From positions 310,001 through 374,000 of the forward strand of contig NZ_CBDCOT010000008.1 in the NCBI RefSeq assembly GCF_965219885.1: a stretch of 64,000 nt of DNA, read 5' to 3'. Positions within the stretch are counted from its first letter, which is position 1. Each line of letters opens with the position of its first letter. The DNA comes from Curvivirga sp965219885 (lineage in GTDB: Bacteria > Pseudomonadota > Alphaproteobacteria > UBA8366 > Aestuariispiraceae). Made by a program: the position numbers and the translations under genes. Shown one piece after another: positions 17,449 to 25,475 of this stretch. The notes beneath the pieces are model-generated. The model saw only the letters and a list, made by a program, of their open reading frames with translations, was not told where the DNA came from and searched no databases.

Positions 17449-18468
17449 CTAACTTAAAAACTTCATTGGATTTAAAGTTTTACGACCTTTACGAATTTGA
17501 AAATGTAATTGAGGACGGTCAACGCTACCGGTACTTCCAACTTTTGCGATGACTTGACCTCGACGCACTTTATCACCACGTTTCACCAGCATATCGCCAG
17601 TATGGGCATAAGCACTAATATAACCATCAGCATGCTTCACAAGAATAAGGTTGCCGAACCCTCCTTGCTGGTTTCCTGTATAGGCGACAACGCCGTTTTC
17701 AGCAGCTTTTACGGAAGTTCCCCGAGGCGCAGCAATATTAATCCCATCATTAAACAGACCTTTCGCTTTCGGTCCATAACTTGATATCACCCGGCCGCGA
17801 ACCGGCATTAAGAACTTAGAGCTAGATCTTGGTGTCGGCTGGGAAATTTGATTATGGCTAGCAGTACGTGTTGTAATGCGAGGTTCGGACGGTTTGGCTG
17901 TCGGTCTAGGCCACCCACCGGATGTTTGTGTAACTTTAGCAGCAGGCGTTTCAGGAACAATCACAGCCGATTTAGGTTGATCTGTCTTAACTTCAGCCTG
18001 CTTAGGTATACCACTTCTTGGAATAGCTAAACGTTGTCCCACATAAATTGTATAGGGTTCAGCTAAATTGTTCGCCCTTACAATACTTGAAGCAGAGACA
18101 TTCTGGCTTTTGGCAATTTTCCAAACGGAATCACCTTTTTTAACAACGTAAAATCCGCCTGCAGGAATAATTAATTTCTGTCCATTTGATAGCTTATAAG
18201 GCGGACGTAAATTATTACGCTTTACGATTGTCTGGATGTCCACCCCATAAGCGCGAGATATTGAATAGAGTGTCTCACCTTTTGTTACTGTATGGGTGCC
18301 ATATTGTGGTGCCTGTGATGATCCACCAGAACTACCGGTTCCTCTATCACCGCCATAGATAGTAATATCGCGTCCAGGATCAGCTGCACAGGCTGTTAAA
18401 AACAACCCTACAAGCAGAATAAGACCACGAATCTGGCATTTCTGAAAAAATGTGCGATCAACCATCAT
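17449..18468 (-). CDS. NlpD-like lipoprotein: two LysM domains and a degenerate M23 (LytM) domain
   Basis: A 339-residue lipoprotein with lipobox LTAC (Cys27). LysM domains lie at about residues 57-102 and 105-149, a Pro/Thr-rich linker follows, and a LytM/M23 domain occupies about 220-337. The usual zinc ligands are mostly missing: the HxGxD position reads N240-D-G-I-N244 and the later HxH reads Q320-L-H322. That is the pattern of E. coli NlpD, which does not cut peptidoglycan itself but switches on amidases. An amidase-activator role at cell separation is the best inference. It lies 52 bp downstream of pcm, as nlpD often does. Confidence 0.9.
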   Translation of the reverse strand: MMVDRTFFQKCQIRGLILLVGLFLTACAADPGRDITIYGGDRGTGSSGGSSQAPQYGTHTVTKGETLYSISRAYGVDIQTIVKRNNLRPPYKLSNGQKLIIPAGGFYVVKKGDSVWKIAKSQNVSASSIVRANNLAEPYTIYVGQRLAIPRSGIPKQAEVKTDQPKSAVIVPETPAAKVTQTSGGWPRPTAKPSEPRITTRTASHNQISQPTPRSSSKFLMPVRGRVISSYGPKAKGLFNDGINIAAPRGTSVKAAENGVVAYTGNQQGGFGNLILVKHADGYISAYAHTGDMLVKRGDKVRRGQVIAKVGSTGSVDRPQLHFQIRKGRKTLNPMKFLS

Positions 18469-18520
18469 AACAATATTTTACGCTAACCTGTTATTTCTAC
18501 AAGTTAATTAAAATTTAGAA

Positions 18521-19165
18521 CTAGCCGCCAGTAGGCAACCCTCCGACCAGAGGTACAAAACGAACAGGTCCCATGTCTTCCACATCAATACCTGATTCGG
18601 TTTTAGTGACTTTCAATAAATCTTGATGATCTTCAACGGCTCCGATTGGCACAATCATAATCCCACCTACAGTTAGCTGATCAATTAAGACTGGTGGAAT
18701 ATCTTCCGCCGCCGCCGTTACCATAATTCGTTCAAACGGTGCTTGTTCTGGCCATCCACGCCCGCCATCTCCACGCATCGTAGTAATGTTATACGCCCGA
18801 AGAGATTGAAATCTCTTTTCTGCCTGTTGCATCAATAACCTATGTCGTTCGATCGTAAACAAACGACGACAAAGTTTAGATAAGATATACGCCTGATAAC
18901 CGGATCCTGTCCCGATTTCCAGAACCTTATGGCGGCTATGAACTTCTAAGGCTTCCGTCATCTTAGCAACGACTAGTGGTTGACTGATTGTTTGGCCACG
19001 ATCAATTGGCAAAGCGGAATTTTCATAAGCATGATTTTTAAAGGTCTCAGGAATGAACAATTCCCGAGGTGTTTCCGCAATCGCAGAAAGTACGGTTTCG
19101 TCAATGATACCGCCTTCCCGCAATGCTTCAATGAGTTTTGACTTTTCTGCCCTAAAGTCTGTCAT
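18521..19165 (-). CDS. pcm: Protein-L-isoaspartate O-methyltransferase
   Basis: Repairs isoaspartyl residues in damaged proteins by SAM-dependent methylation. The 214-residue protein contains the family motif DRGQTISQPLVVAKM, the SAM-binding VLEIGTGSGYQA and a late RFVPLVGG. The start is 5 bp after the serS stop, so the two are co-transcribed. In many alphaproteobacteria surE sits between these two genes; here it is absent. Confidence 0.96.
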   Translation of the reverse strand: MTDFRAEKSKLIEALREGGIIDETVLSAIAETPRELFIPETFKNHAYENSALPIDRGQTISQPLVVAKMTEALEVHSRHKVLEIGTGSGYQAYILSKLCRRLFTIERHRLLMQQAEKRFQSLRAYNITTMRGDGGRGWPEQAPFERIMVTAAAEDIPPVLIDQLTVGGIMIVPIGAVEDHQDLLKVTKTESGIDVEDMGPVRFVPLVGGLPTGG

Positions 19166-19170
19166 TCGTC

Positions 19171-20445
19171 TTACTTGATAACCGTTAATCCACCCATATA
19201 TGGGATAAGTGCATCTGGTACAGTAATTGAACCATCTTCATTTTGATAATTTTCAAGTACTGCGATTAATGTACGACCAACAGCCAAACCAGATCCATTC
19301 AATGTGTGAACAAATTGTGTCCCCTTTTCACCATTTGGACGGAAACGCGCCGCCATACGACGTGCTTGGAAATCGCCACAGTTGGAACAACTGGAAATTT
19401 CGCGATATTTGTCCTGCCCTGGCAACCAAACTTCAATATCGTAAGTTTTACGTGCGCCAAAGCCCATATCACCAACACAAAGAATAACTGTACGGTATGG
19501 TAAATTAAGACGTTTGAGAACCTCTTCCGCACATCCAGTCATACGTTCCAATTCTTCTTCAGACTTATCTGGATGAACAACTGAAACCATCTCAACTTTT
19601 GAGAATTGGTGTTGACGAATCATGCCACGCGTATCACGCCCTGCTGCGCCTGCTTCCGAACGAAAACATTGTGTCCAGGCAGTCATACGCTTTGGCAAAT
19701 CATCTTCAGCCAAAATCTCGCCAGCCACCGTATTAGTCAAAGTGACCTCGGCTGTCGGGATCATATAGAAACCTTCTTCAGTTCGGAATAAATCCTCTGA
19801 GAATTTAGGCAACTGACCGGTGCCATAAAGTGCATCTTCACGTACTAAAACAGGCGTGATTGTTTCCTGAAGACCATGTTCATCGGCATGGAGATCAAGC
19901 ATAAAGGTTGCTAAAGCACGTTCTAGGCGCGCTAGAGGACCTTTTAAATGTACAAAACGCGCACCAGATTGTTTTGCGGCACCCTCGAAATCCATATAGC
20001 CAAGATCTTCACCAAGATCAAAATGCTGTTTTGGTTCAAAATCAAAGCCGCGTGGTGTTCCCCATTGACGCACTTCCACATTGTCATCTTCATCCACACC
20101 AGGAGGCACATCGTCAAATGGCATATTTGGCAAAGTTTCCAAAACAGACTTTAGCTTAGCAGCGGCTTCACGTTCTGCATCTTCAGCTTTCGCCAAATCA
20201 TCTTTTAAGGCTGTAACTTCTGCTTTTAATGCTTCGGCTTTATCCTTGTCACCCGCTTTCATCGCATCACCAATCTCCTTGGATGCGGAATTACGGCGTG
20301 CTTGCATTTCCTGCATTGAAGTTTGATGCGAACGACGGGTTTCATCCATGTCTAAAATTGATTGCGACTGCGCCTCGAGGCTGCGTGCAGCCATTGCTTT
20401 GTCAAAAGCTTCGGGGTTCTCGCGAATAAATTTTAAGTCATGCAT
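19171..20445 (-). CDS. serS: Serine-tRNA ligase
   Basis: Class II aminoacyl-tRNA synthetase charging tRNA-Ser (and tRNA-Sec where present). The 424-residue protein has the N-terminal antiparallel coiled-coil arm (about residues 30-105, rich in Glu, Ala, Lys) and the catalytic core with motif 2 TQCFRSEAGAAGRDTRG and motif 3 GSGLAVGRTLIAVLENY. Length is normal. It has its own upstream region, because the tatC terminator lies between it and the tat genes. Confidence 0.98.
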   Translation of the reverse strand: MHDLKFIRENPEAFDKAMAARSLEAQSQSILDMDETRRSHQTSMQEMQARRNSASKEIGDAMKAGDKDKAEALKAEVTALKDDLAKAEDAEREAAAKLKSVLETLPNMPFDDVPPGVDEDDNVEVRQWGTPRGFDFEPKQHFDLGEDLGYMDFEGAAKQSGARFVHLKGPLARLERALATFMLDLHADEHGLQETITPVLVREDALYGTGQLPKFSEDLFRTEEGFYMIPTAEVTLTNTVAGEILAEDDLPKRMTAWTQCFRSEAGAAGRDTRGMIRQHQFSKVEMVSVVHPDKSEEELERMTGCAEEVLKRLNLPYRTVILCVGDMGFGARKTYDIEVWLPGQDKYREISSCSNCGDFQARRMAARFRPNGEKGTQFVHTLNGSGLAVGRTLIAVLENYQNEDGSITVPDALIPYMGGLTVIK

Positions 20446-20684
20446 GATAGAATTCCTTTATTCTTTACATGTATTAGAAGGTTTTCGCCTGATTATAGCG
20501 AATCAAACCATGTTAGAAACGTCTTGGTTATAGGCAAGCACCGCCTTTGAGACAACCTTCAATCCCCACATAAATCACGTTTTTCCGAAAGTGATGCAAA
20601 GGCGCATCAGCACAATATTGTTCATATACAGTGTAGACACTCTGTTTGGTATTTTATCTGCCAATAATCTCACACTCTCTCATA
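20446..20684. promoter_or_regulatory. serS upstream region
   Basis: With the adjacent tatC terminator this makes a 300-bp gap. Nothing here codes. A 6-bp inverted repeat with a 6-nt loop (TGATGC at 20592-20597 and GCATCA at 20604-20609) is visible; its role is unknown. I see no T-box leader. Confidence 0.35.
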
Positions 20685-20713
20685 CAAAAAAAGCGTAGCA
20701 AAAATGCTACGCT
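20685..20713 (-). terminator. Rho-independent terminator after tatC
   Basis: A perfect 9-bp stem (AGCGTAGCA with TGCTACGCT, 4-nt A loop) is followed on the minus strand by seven T residues. It ends the tatABC transcript. Confidence 0.93.
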
Positions 20714-20745
20714 CTTATCTGTTTTTTGAAACTAAGCCTTCTATT

Positions 20746-21654
20746 TTATGGCCCCTCAGCCTCATCATGGGCTTTTATACGGGCTTCACGATCCAGAATT
20801 TCTTCAGGTTGTTCCCATTCTGGCCCGGTTTCTTCCGGAGTGCTTTCCTGTAAATCCTCATCATCGTCATCATCATCAAGACCAAGTTCTTTTTCCCGCT
20901 CCGCCTTTTGCTTGTATACAAGCACAGCAGATAAAATAGAAATCTCGTATAAAATGATAATTGGAATGGCCAAACCAATTTGGCTTAATGGATCAGGTGG
21001 TGTCAAAACCGCAGCAGCGACAAATGCCAATAGAATAGCATAACGACGTTTTTTGCGAAGGCCATCGGGTGTCGCTAAACCGATACGTGCTAACAACGTA
21101 AGCACGACTGGCAGTTCAAAACTAAAACCAAAAGCAAAAATCAAACGCATTACCAGCGAAAGATACTCGTTTGCCTTAGGTTCCAATTGAATATTCAACT
21201 CTCCAGCCTTACTAAGCTGTTCAAAACTAACGAAAAATTCCCATGCGGCAGGCAAAACAACGTAATAAACAAAAGCTGATCCCATCAAGAAGAGGATCGG
21301 CGTAGCGATCAAAAACGGTAAAAAGGCTGCTTTTTCATGCTTATAAAGGCCGGGTGCCATAAACATCCACACCTGCCCGGCAATAATTGGGAAAGAGACA
21401 AAGAAGCCTGCAAAAAAGGCAATTTTGATATCTACAAAGAACTTTTCATGCAATGCAGTATAAATGACACGACGACCTTCTTGCTGTACCCAAATCTGAT
21501 TCAATGGTTCCAACAAAAAATTAAATATGTAGCCTGAGAAAGGGAACATCACGAAGAAGGATAACAGAAGAAAAACAACTGAAATCATCAGACGTTTTCT
21601 AAGTTCAGTTAAATGTTCTACCAATGGGGCTTTATCGCCTAAAGTATCGCTCAT
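20746..21654 (-). CDS. tatC: Sec-independent protein translocase subunit TatC
   Basis: Six-helix core receptor of the twin-arginine pathway, which moves folded proteins across the inner membrane. The 302-residue product has the N-terminal VEHLTELRKRL motif, the conserved PGLYKHEKAAFLPF loop, and FELPVVLTLL in TM4. The last 45 or so residues form an acidic tail (a run of seven Asp/Glu, then Glu/Pro-rich sequence) that most TatC proteins lack, though alphaproteobacterial ones often have extensions. Third gene of tatABC; a terminator follows. Confidence 0.97.
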   Translation of the reverse strand: MSDTLGDKAPLVEHLTELRKRLMISVVFLLLSFFVMFPFSGYIFNFLLEPLNQIWVQQEGRRVIYTALHEKFFVDIKIAFFAGFFVSFPIIAGQVWMFMAPGLYKHEKAAFLPFLIATPILFLMGSAFVYYVVLPAAWEFFVSFEQLSKAGELNIQLEPKANEYLSLVMRLIFAFGFSFELPVVLTLLARIGLATPDGLRKKRRYAILLAFVAAAVLTPPDPLSQIGLAIPIIILYEISILSAVLVYKQKAEREKELGLDDDDDDEDLQESTPEETGPEWEQPEEILDREARIKAHDEAEGP

Positions 21655-21691
21655 AATTTTTTCTTTTTCGCAATATTCAGTGTCAAGTTAT

Positions 21692-22054
21692 CTATGAAGT
21701 TTTAGCTTTTGAGGGTTCTGTTTTAGCCGCTTCTTCGGTATCCGCCTGCGCTTTACGCACATCTTGTTCCATATCTTTCATAGCTTTGTTGACGCTACCA
21801 TCTGGATCCATCAGCTTTTCCATTTTTGCAGACACAGTTTCACTTTGTGCTTGCTCAACCTGTTTTTTGATATCTGCTAGATCAGCTTCACGGGCAATGT
21901 CTTCCATACTACTTTGAAAATCACCAGCCATCATACGTACTTTACGAATCAATCCCATGACTGTTCGCATCACACGTGGTAATTCTTTCGGGCCCACAAC
22001 AATAATTGTTAAAACCCCAATAACCATCATTTCAGGCCAACCGATATCAAACAT
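21692..22054 (-). CDS. tatB: Sec-independent protein translocase subunit TatB
   Basis: A 120-residue TatA/B family protein with a single N-terminal helix starting MFDIGWPEMMVIGVLTIIVVGPKEL (described by position: residues 1-24), whose Glu8 and GPKELP hinge are characteristic of TatB, followed by an amphipathic helix and an acidic, Lys/Ala-rich tail. TatB forms the signal-peptide receptor with TatC. It lies 37 bp before tatC and 87 bp after tatA, with a hairpin in the latter gap. Confidence 0.95.
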   Translation of the reverse strand: MFDIGWPEMMVIGVLTIIVVGPKELPRVMRTVMGLIRKVRMMAGDFQSSMEDIAREADLADIKKQVEQAQSETVSAKMEKLMDPDGSVNKAMKDMEQDVRKAQADTEEAAKTEPSKAKTS

Positions 22055-22109
22055 AATAAATGCTTTCCAAGATCTTCTTCAACGCAGAATCATATAAATC
22101 CAAATGACA

Positions 22110-22131
22110 AAGGCCCAATAAATTGGGCCTT
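22110..22131 (-). terminator. Hairpin between tatA and tatB (attenuator-like)
   Basis: A perfect 10-bp stem (AAGGCCCAAT with ATTGGGCCTT) and a 2-nt loop lie in the 87-bp gap. On the minus strand it is followed by TTTGTCATTTG, a poor T run, so it may be a partial terminator or an RNA-stability element that leaves more tatA than tatBC message. Confidence 0.65.
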
Positions 22132-22141
22132 AATCAAACTG

Positions 22142-22378
22142 TTAACCTTGTGCAGATTTATCTTTGGATTCTGTTGTATCAGCCGCTTCGCTTTTTTCAG
22201 AAATTTGTTTTGCGTCATCGCTATCAGAAGAAGCTGTCTCTTCCTTGATGTTCTTCTTGAAAGATTTCAAACCTTTACCGAAATCACCCATAATACCGGA
22301 AATTTTGCCTTTTCCGCCGAAAAGAACAAGTACAACAACAAGAACAATAACCCAGTGCCAAATACTAAACGCACCCAT
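22142..22378 (-). CDS. tatA: Sec-independent protein translocase subunit TatA
   Basis: A 78-residue pore-forming subunit of the twin-arginine translocase. It has a short N-terminus (GAFSIWHW), one helix (VIVLVVVLVLFGG), the GKGKISGIMGDFGKGLKSFKK hinge and amphipathic helix at residues 23-43, and a charged Asp/Ser-rich tail. Phe-Gly at the hinge is the TatA signature. First gene of the operon, with a leader of about 135 nt from the predicted promoter. Confidence 0.95.
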   Translation of the reverse strand: MGAFSIWHWVIVLVVVLVLFGGKGKISGIMGDFGKGLKSFKKNIKEETASSDSDDAKQISEKSEAADTTESKDKSAQG

Positions 22379-22519
22379 ATTTAAAAACCTCCAAGAAGGA
22401 TTTTCGAAAAGAGATATTCGAAAAATCTAAACTTAATTTCTTACAATACAAAAGGTCGAAACCTTCTTTCTCCCTACTTGCAGGGATCATTACAGAAGCG
22501 ACCGGACCTCGCAATGCCT

Positions 22520-22547
22520 GATATAGTAAAAAGAGGAAAAATTTCAA
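22520..22547 (-). promoter_or_regulatory. Predicted sigma-70 type promoter of tatABC
   Basis: On the minus strand TTGAAA (22547-22542) and TATATC (22525-22520) are separated by 16 nt. The same layout is seen upstream of guaB and of the RTX gene. Confidence 0.5.
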
Positions 22548-22621
22548 TTTTTTTAGAGGAACGCACTCAATCAAGGTTGGATTTAACCTGACTCGATCTC
22601 AGATAGATCAAAATAGCAGAA

Positions 22622-23707
22622 TTAGGTCACTGTTTTTGGATAAACGAAAACCTGACTTTGATTGATTTCCATCTTTTGAATGCTACCTTCTTCTGGCAGG
22701 TATTCCCCGGCCACACGTGCATGTAAATGGATATCGTTACCTGTCGTAGTACAAGTACATAAATGAATCAAACTCGCACGACCTAATAATCTCGACGCTA
22801 ATACTTTCGCATATCCAATCCCTACACTATCCGGATCAGCAGGTATTAGATTGATCGCTTCAGGTCTAATGATAACTTCGGCGGTGCCTGTTTCCATTGG
22901 CAAATCTACTTTAAAGTTACCTAGAGCAGTATGAACTTCATTATCGTAGATATCACACATTAAGCGGTTCACATCGCCAAAGAATTCAGCAACGAACGAA
23001 TTTACAGGTTGATTATAGAGTTCTGATGGTGTGCCCATCTGAACAATTTCACCCTGATACATAACAGCAATACGATCCGCCATATACATGGCCTCTTCTG
23101 CATCATGTGTCACCATCAAAGCTGCGGCGCCAGCATTTTTTAAAACATGTAACGTACGATCCCTTACCTGATCACGCAAACGCGCATCAAGACCGGAAAA
23201 TGGCTCATCCAACAATATCAATTCAGGTTTACGGGCCATAGCACGTGCAAGAGCCACGCGTTGTTGTTGCCCGCCAGACAACATATGAGGATAAGAATTG
23301 ACATAATCTGCCATTCCAACTTGTTCTAGGCTCTCAGAGACTCTTTGTTCTTGTTCAGGTTTCGATAGCTTATCAATACCAAAAGCAACATTTTTCCCAA
23401 CAGTTAAATGTGGAAATAAGGCGTAATCTTGAAACACCAAACCTACATTACGTTCTTCAGGCGGTTTACAATTTTGTGCGTCTGCAACCAGCTTACCACC
23501 AACAAAAACGGTACCATCAACGGGTTGTTCAAGGCCCGCTGCTAAACGTAAAGCAGTTGTTTTACCACATCCGCTTGGTCCAAGAAGGCATACAACTTCG
23601 CCAGCTTCTATAGTTAAAGAAACATCACGTACTGCAGTCACATTACCATAAGAATGACGTAAGTTTTTAAAACTCAACGCGAGCTTGTCGGAATTTAGAT
23701 TTGTCAT
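22622..23707 (-). CDS. ABC transporter ATP-binding protein (ferric/polyamine importer type)
   Basis: A 361-residue importer ATPase: Walker A GPSGCGKTT (about residues 43-51), signature LSGGQQQRVALARA, Walker B LILLDEPFSGLD, and a C-terminal TOBE-like region (about 285-360). The ERNVGLVFQDYALFPHLTV stretch is typical of FbpC/PotA-type subunits, which power iron(III), polyamine or similar uptake. No permease or binding-protein gene lies next to it, so its partners are elsewhere. It begins 49 bp after scpB and could be co-transcribed with the scp genes. Confidence 0.9.
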   Translation of the reverse strand: MTNLNSDKLALSFKNLRHSYGNVTAVRDVSLTIEAGEVVCLLGPSGCGKTTALRLAAGLEQPVDGTVFVGGKLVADAQNCKPPEERNVGLVFQDYALFPHLTVGKNVAFGIDKLSKPEQEQRVSESLEQVGMADYVNSYPHMLSGGQQQRVALARAMARKPELILLDEPFSGLDARLRDQVRDRTLHVLKNAGAAALMVTHDAEEAMYMADRIAVMYQGEIVQMGTPSELYNQPVNSFVAEFFGDVNRLMCDIYDNEVHTALGNFKVDLPMETGTAEVIIRPEAINLIPADPDSVGIGYAKVLASRLLGRASLIHLCTCTTTGNDIHLHARVAGEYLPEEGSIQKMEINQSQVFVYPKTVT

Positions 23708-23756
23708 AGGTATTTTATATTGCGAAGCATTTGCAGATACAAGTCACGATTAAAAT

Positions 23757-24455
23757 TTAATCTTCAATGGCGATATCTTCTTCTAACTCAACAGCTTCAT
23801 AATCATCTTCAAGTTCAAAGAGTTCATCTTGAAGATCTTGAAAATCTTCTTCCTCGTCCTCAGAACCATCAAAAGCAGCTTCACTTTGTTGCATCGCAAT
23901 TGTGCCTAGTCCCGGTCGTGATTCTAACAATCCAGATGCGCGTAACTCTTCCATTCCAGGTAAATCACGTACCGTTTCCAAACCAAAGTGATCCAGGAAA
24001 TTACCTGTTGTTCCCCAAGTTACTGGCCGTCCGGGCGTTTGACGCCGTCCTTTTGGCTTAATCCAATTGGCCTCAAGCAGAATATCCATTGTCCCCTTGG
24101 ACAAGGCGACGCCGCGAATATCTTCAATTTCTGCGCGGGTAACGGGCTGATGATAGGCAATAATAGATAATGTCTCAATCGCTGCACGACTTAACTTTTT
24201 CTCAACTTCACGATTGATGCTCATATAGCTGGAAAGATCATCCGCGGTTCGAAATGCCCATGCGCTTTCATTTTTTGAAATCTCAATGCGACGCAATTGT
24301 ACACCACGATTGGCATACATAGATTGTAACTCTTGTAACAATCCATTCAAATCCGCATCAGATGGCATACGTTCCGCAAGTTGTTTCTCGCGAATTGGTT
24401 CTTGCGCAGCGAAAAGTAATGCCTCTAGCAGGCGAATTTGTTCAAAACGATCCAA
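23757..24455 (-). CDS. scpB: Segregation and condensation protein B
   Basis: A 232-residue winged-helix kleisin partner that joins ScpA and Smc in chromosome condensation. The N-terminal LEALLFAAQEPI, the central AIETLSIIAYHQPVTRAEI and KGRRQTPGRPVTWGTT are standard ScpB sequences. The last 45 residues are a very acidic tail (Glu/Asp-rich), longer than in short ScpB proteins. It starts 3 bp after scpA. Confidence 0.96.
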   Translation of the reverse strand: MDRFEQIRLLEALLFAAQEPIREKQLAERMPSDADLNGLLQELQSMYANRGVQLRRIEISKNESAWAFRTADDLSSYMSINREVEKKLSRAAIETLSIIAYHQPVTRAEIEDIRGVALSKGTMDILLEANWIKPKGRRQTPGRPVTWGTTGNFLDHFGLETVRDLPGMEELRASGLLESRPGLGTIAMQQSEAAFDGSEDEEEDFQDLQDELFELEDDYEAVELEEDIAIED

Positions 24456-24458
24456 AGA

Positions 24459-25343
24459 TTAGTCCACTTCCAAATCCGCTAACAACGAATCAACTCGTGC
24501 CAGATTTTCTTCTTCAATATCATCAACTTCCGGCTCAGGCGCATCTGGATTTGATCGAAAGAAAATCGGTGCAAAAATACCGTTTTGACGAATTTCCAAC
24601 AACCCTTCCCTCGCTAATTCAAGAGATGCGGCAAATGTTGCAGCTGTCGCTGAACGTACGACAAGTGTATCCTTCAAGTCGTCTGGCAAAAATGTTTCAA
24701 GGCTGGACCAATTCGGTACGCGCCTACCACCCAGCATATCCCGAAGACGCTCAATCGCATCATCCATAGAATACAGTTCTGTCGGCATAATACGAAGCGT
24801 GCTCGCCGTCATTTTATCGCGAATACTGCCATAGGCTTTTAGAAGGTCATAAAGGGAAAGATCAAATGTGGATGTGTTTTCCACCTTAATCGCTTCGGGA
24901 TCGCCGCGACGATAGAAATCTTGGCCAATTTGCGGAATTGCCATCAATTCTTTCGACGCTTTTTGCATAGCTTCTAAACGACGCAATTGAAATGCAAGAC
25001 GCGCAGCTAAATCTTCAGGACTCTCTTCATCTTCATCCGATGGCTGTTCAGGTAAAAGGAGACGCGATTTTAAATAAGCAAGCCAAGCGGCCATCACTAA
25101 ATAATCAGCGGCAATTTCTAGGCGTAACTGGCGTACGCGTGAAATGAACTCTAAATATTGATCAGCTAAAGCAACAATAGAAATCTTCGCAAGATCAACC
25201 TTTTGATCCCTCGCCAAGCTGAGCAAAAGATCAATCGGGCCTTCATAACCATCCAAAGCAAGGAAAAGTAAATCCGCAGGCGAACGACCAGCAGGCGCAT
25301 CATCTTCCTCAAATTCAGAATTAAAGTCTTCTTGTAGATCCAT
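24459..25343 (-). CDS. scpA: Segregation and condensation protein A
   Basis: A 294-residue kleisin subunit of the Smc-ScpAB condensin. Conserved parts are the N-terminal YEGPIDLLLSLARDQKVDLAKI-type region at about residues 33-54, EIAADYLVMAAWLAYLKSRLLL in the middle (about 76-97), and a C-terminal winged helix (VVRSATAATFAASLELAREGLLEI region). Acidic residues cap both ends. It lies 132 bp downstream of nagZ and directly upstream of scpB. Confidence 0.96.
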   Translation of the reverse strand: MDLQEDFNSEFEEDDAPAGRSPADLLFLALDGYEGPIDLLLSLARDQKVDLAKISIVALADQYLEFISRVRQLRLEIAADYLVMAAWLAYLKSRLLLPEQPSDEDEESPEDLAARLAFQLRRLEAMQKASKELMAIPQIGQDFYRRGDPEAIKVENTSTFDLSLYDLLKAYGSIRDKMTASTLRIMPTELYSMDDAIERLRDMLGGRRVPNWSSLETFLPDDLKDTLVVRSATAATFAASLELAREGLLEIRQNGIFAPIFFRSNPDAPEPEVDDIEEENLARVDSLLADLEVD

Positions 25344-25475
25344 CTTCTACCTAATTACGGCTTATTATCTAAACCACGCCAAAATCCATAAAATACAGTT
25401 AACTGCAAACGCAGTTTAATATATTTATCAAAATATGGCTAGTTAAAAATACATATCTACAAGATATAGTGATAA

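Noticed and set aside
22365..22574. Small minus-strand frame overlapping the tatA start
   Set aside because: It overlaps the tatA start and runs across the predicted tat promoter; composition is not protein-like.
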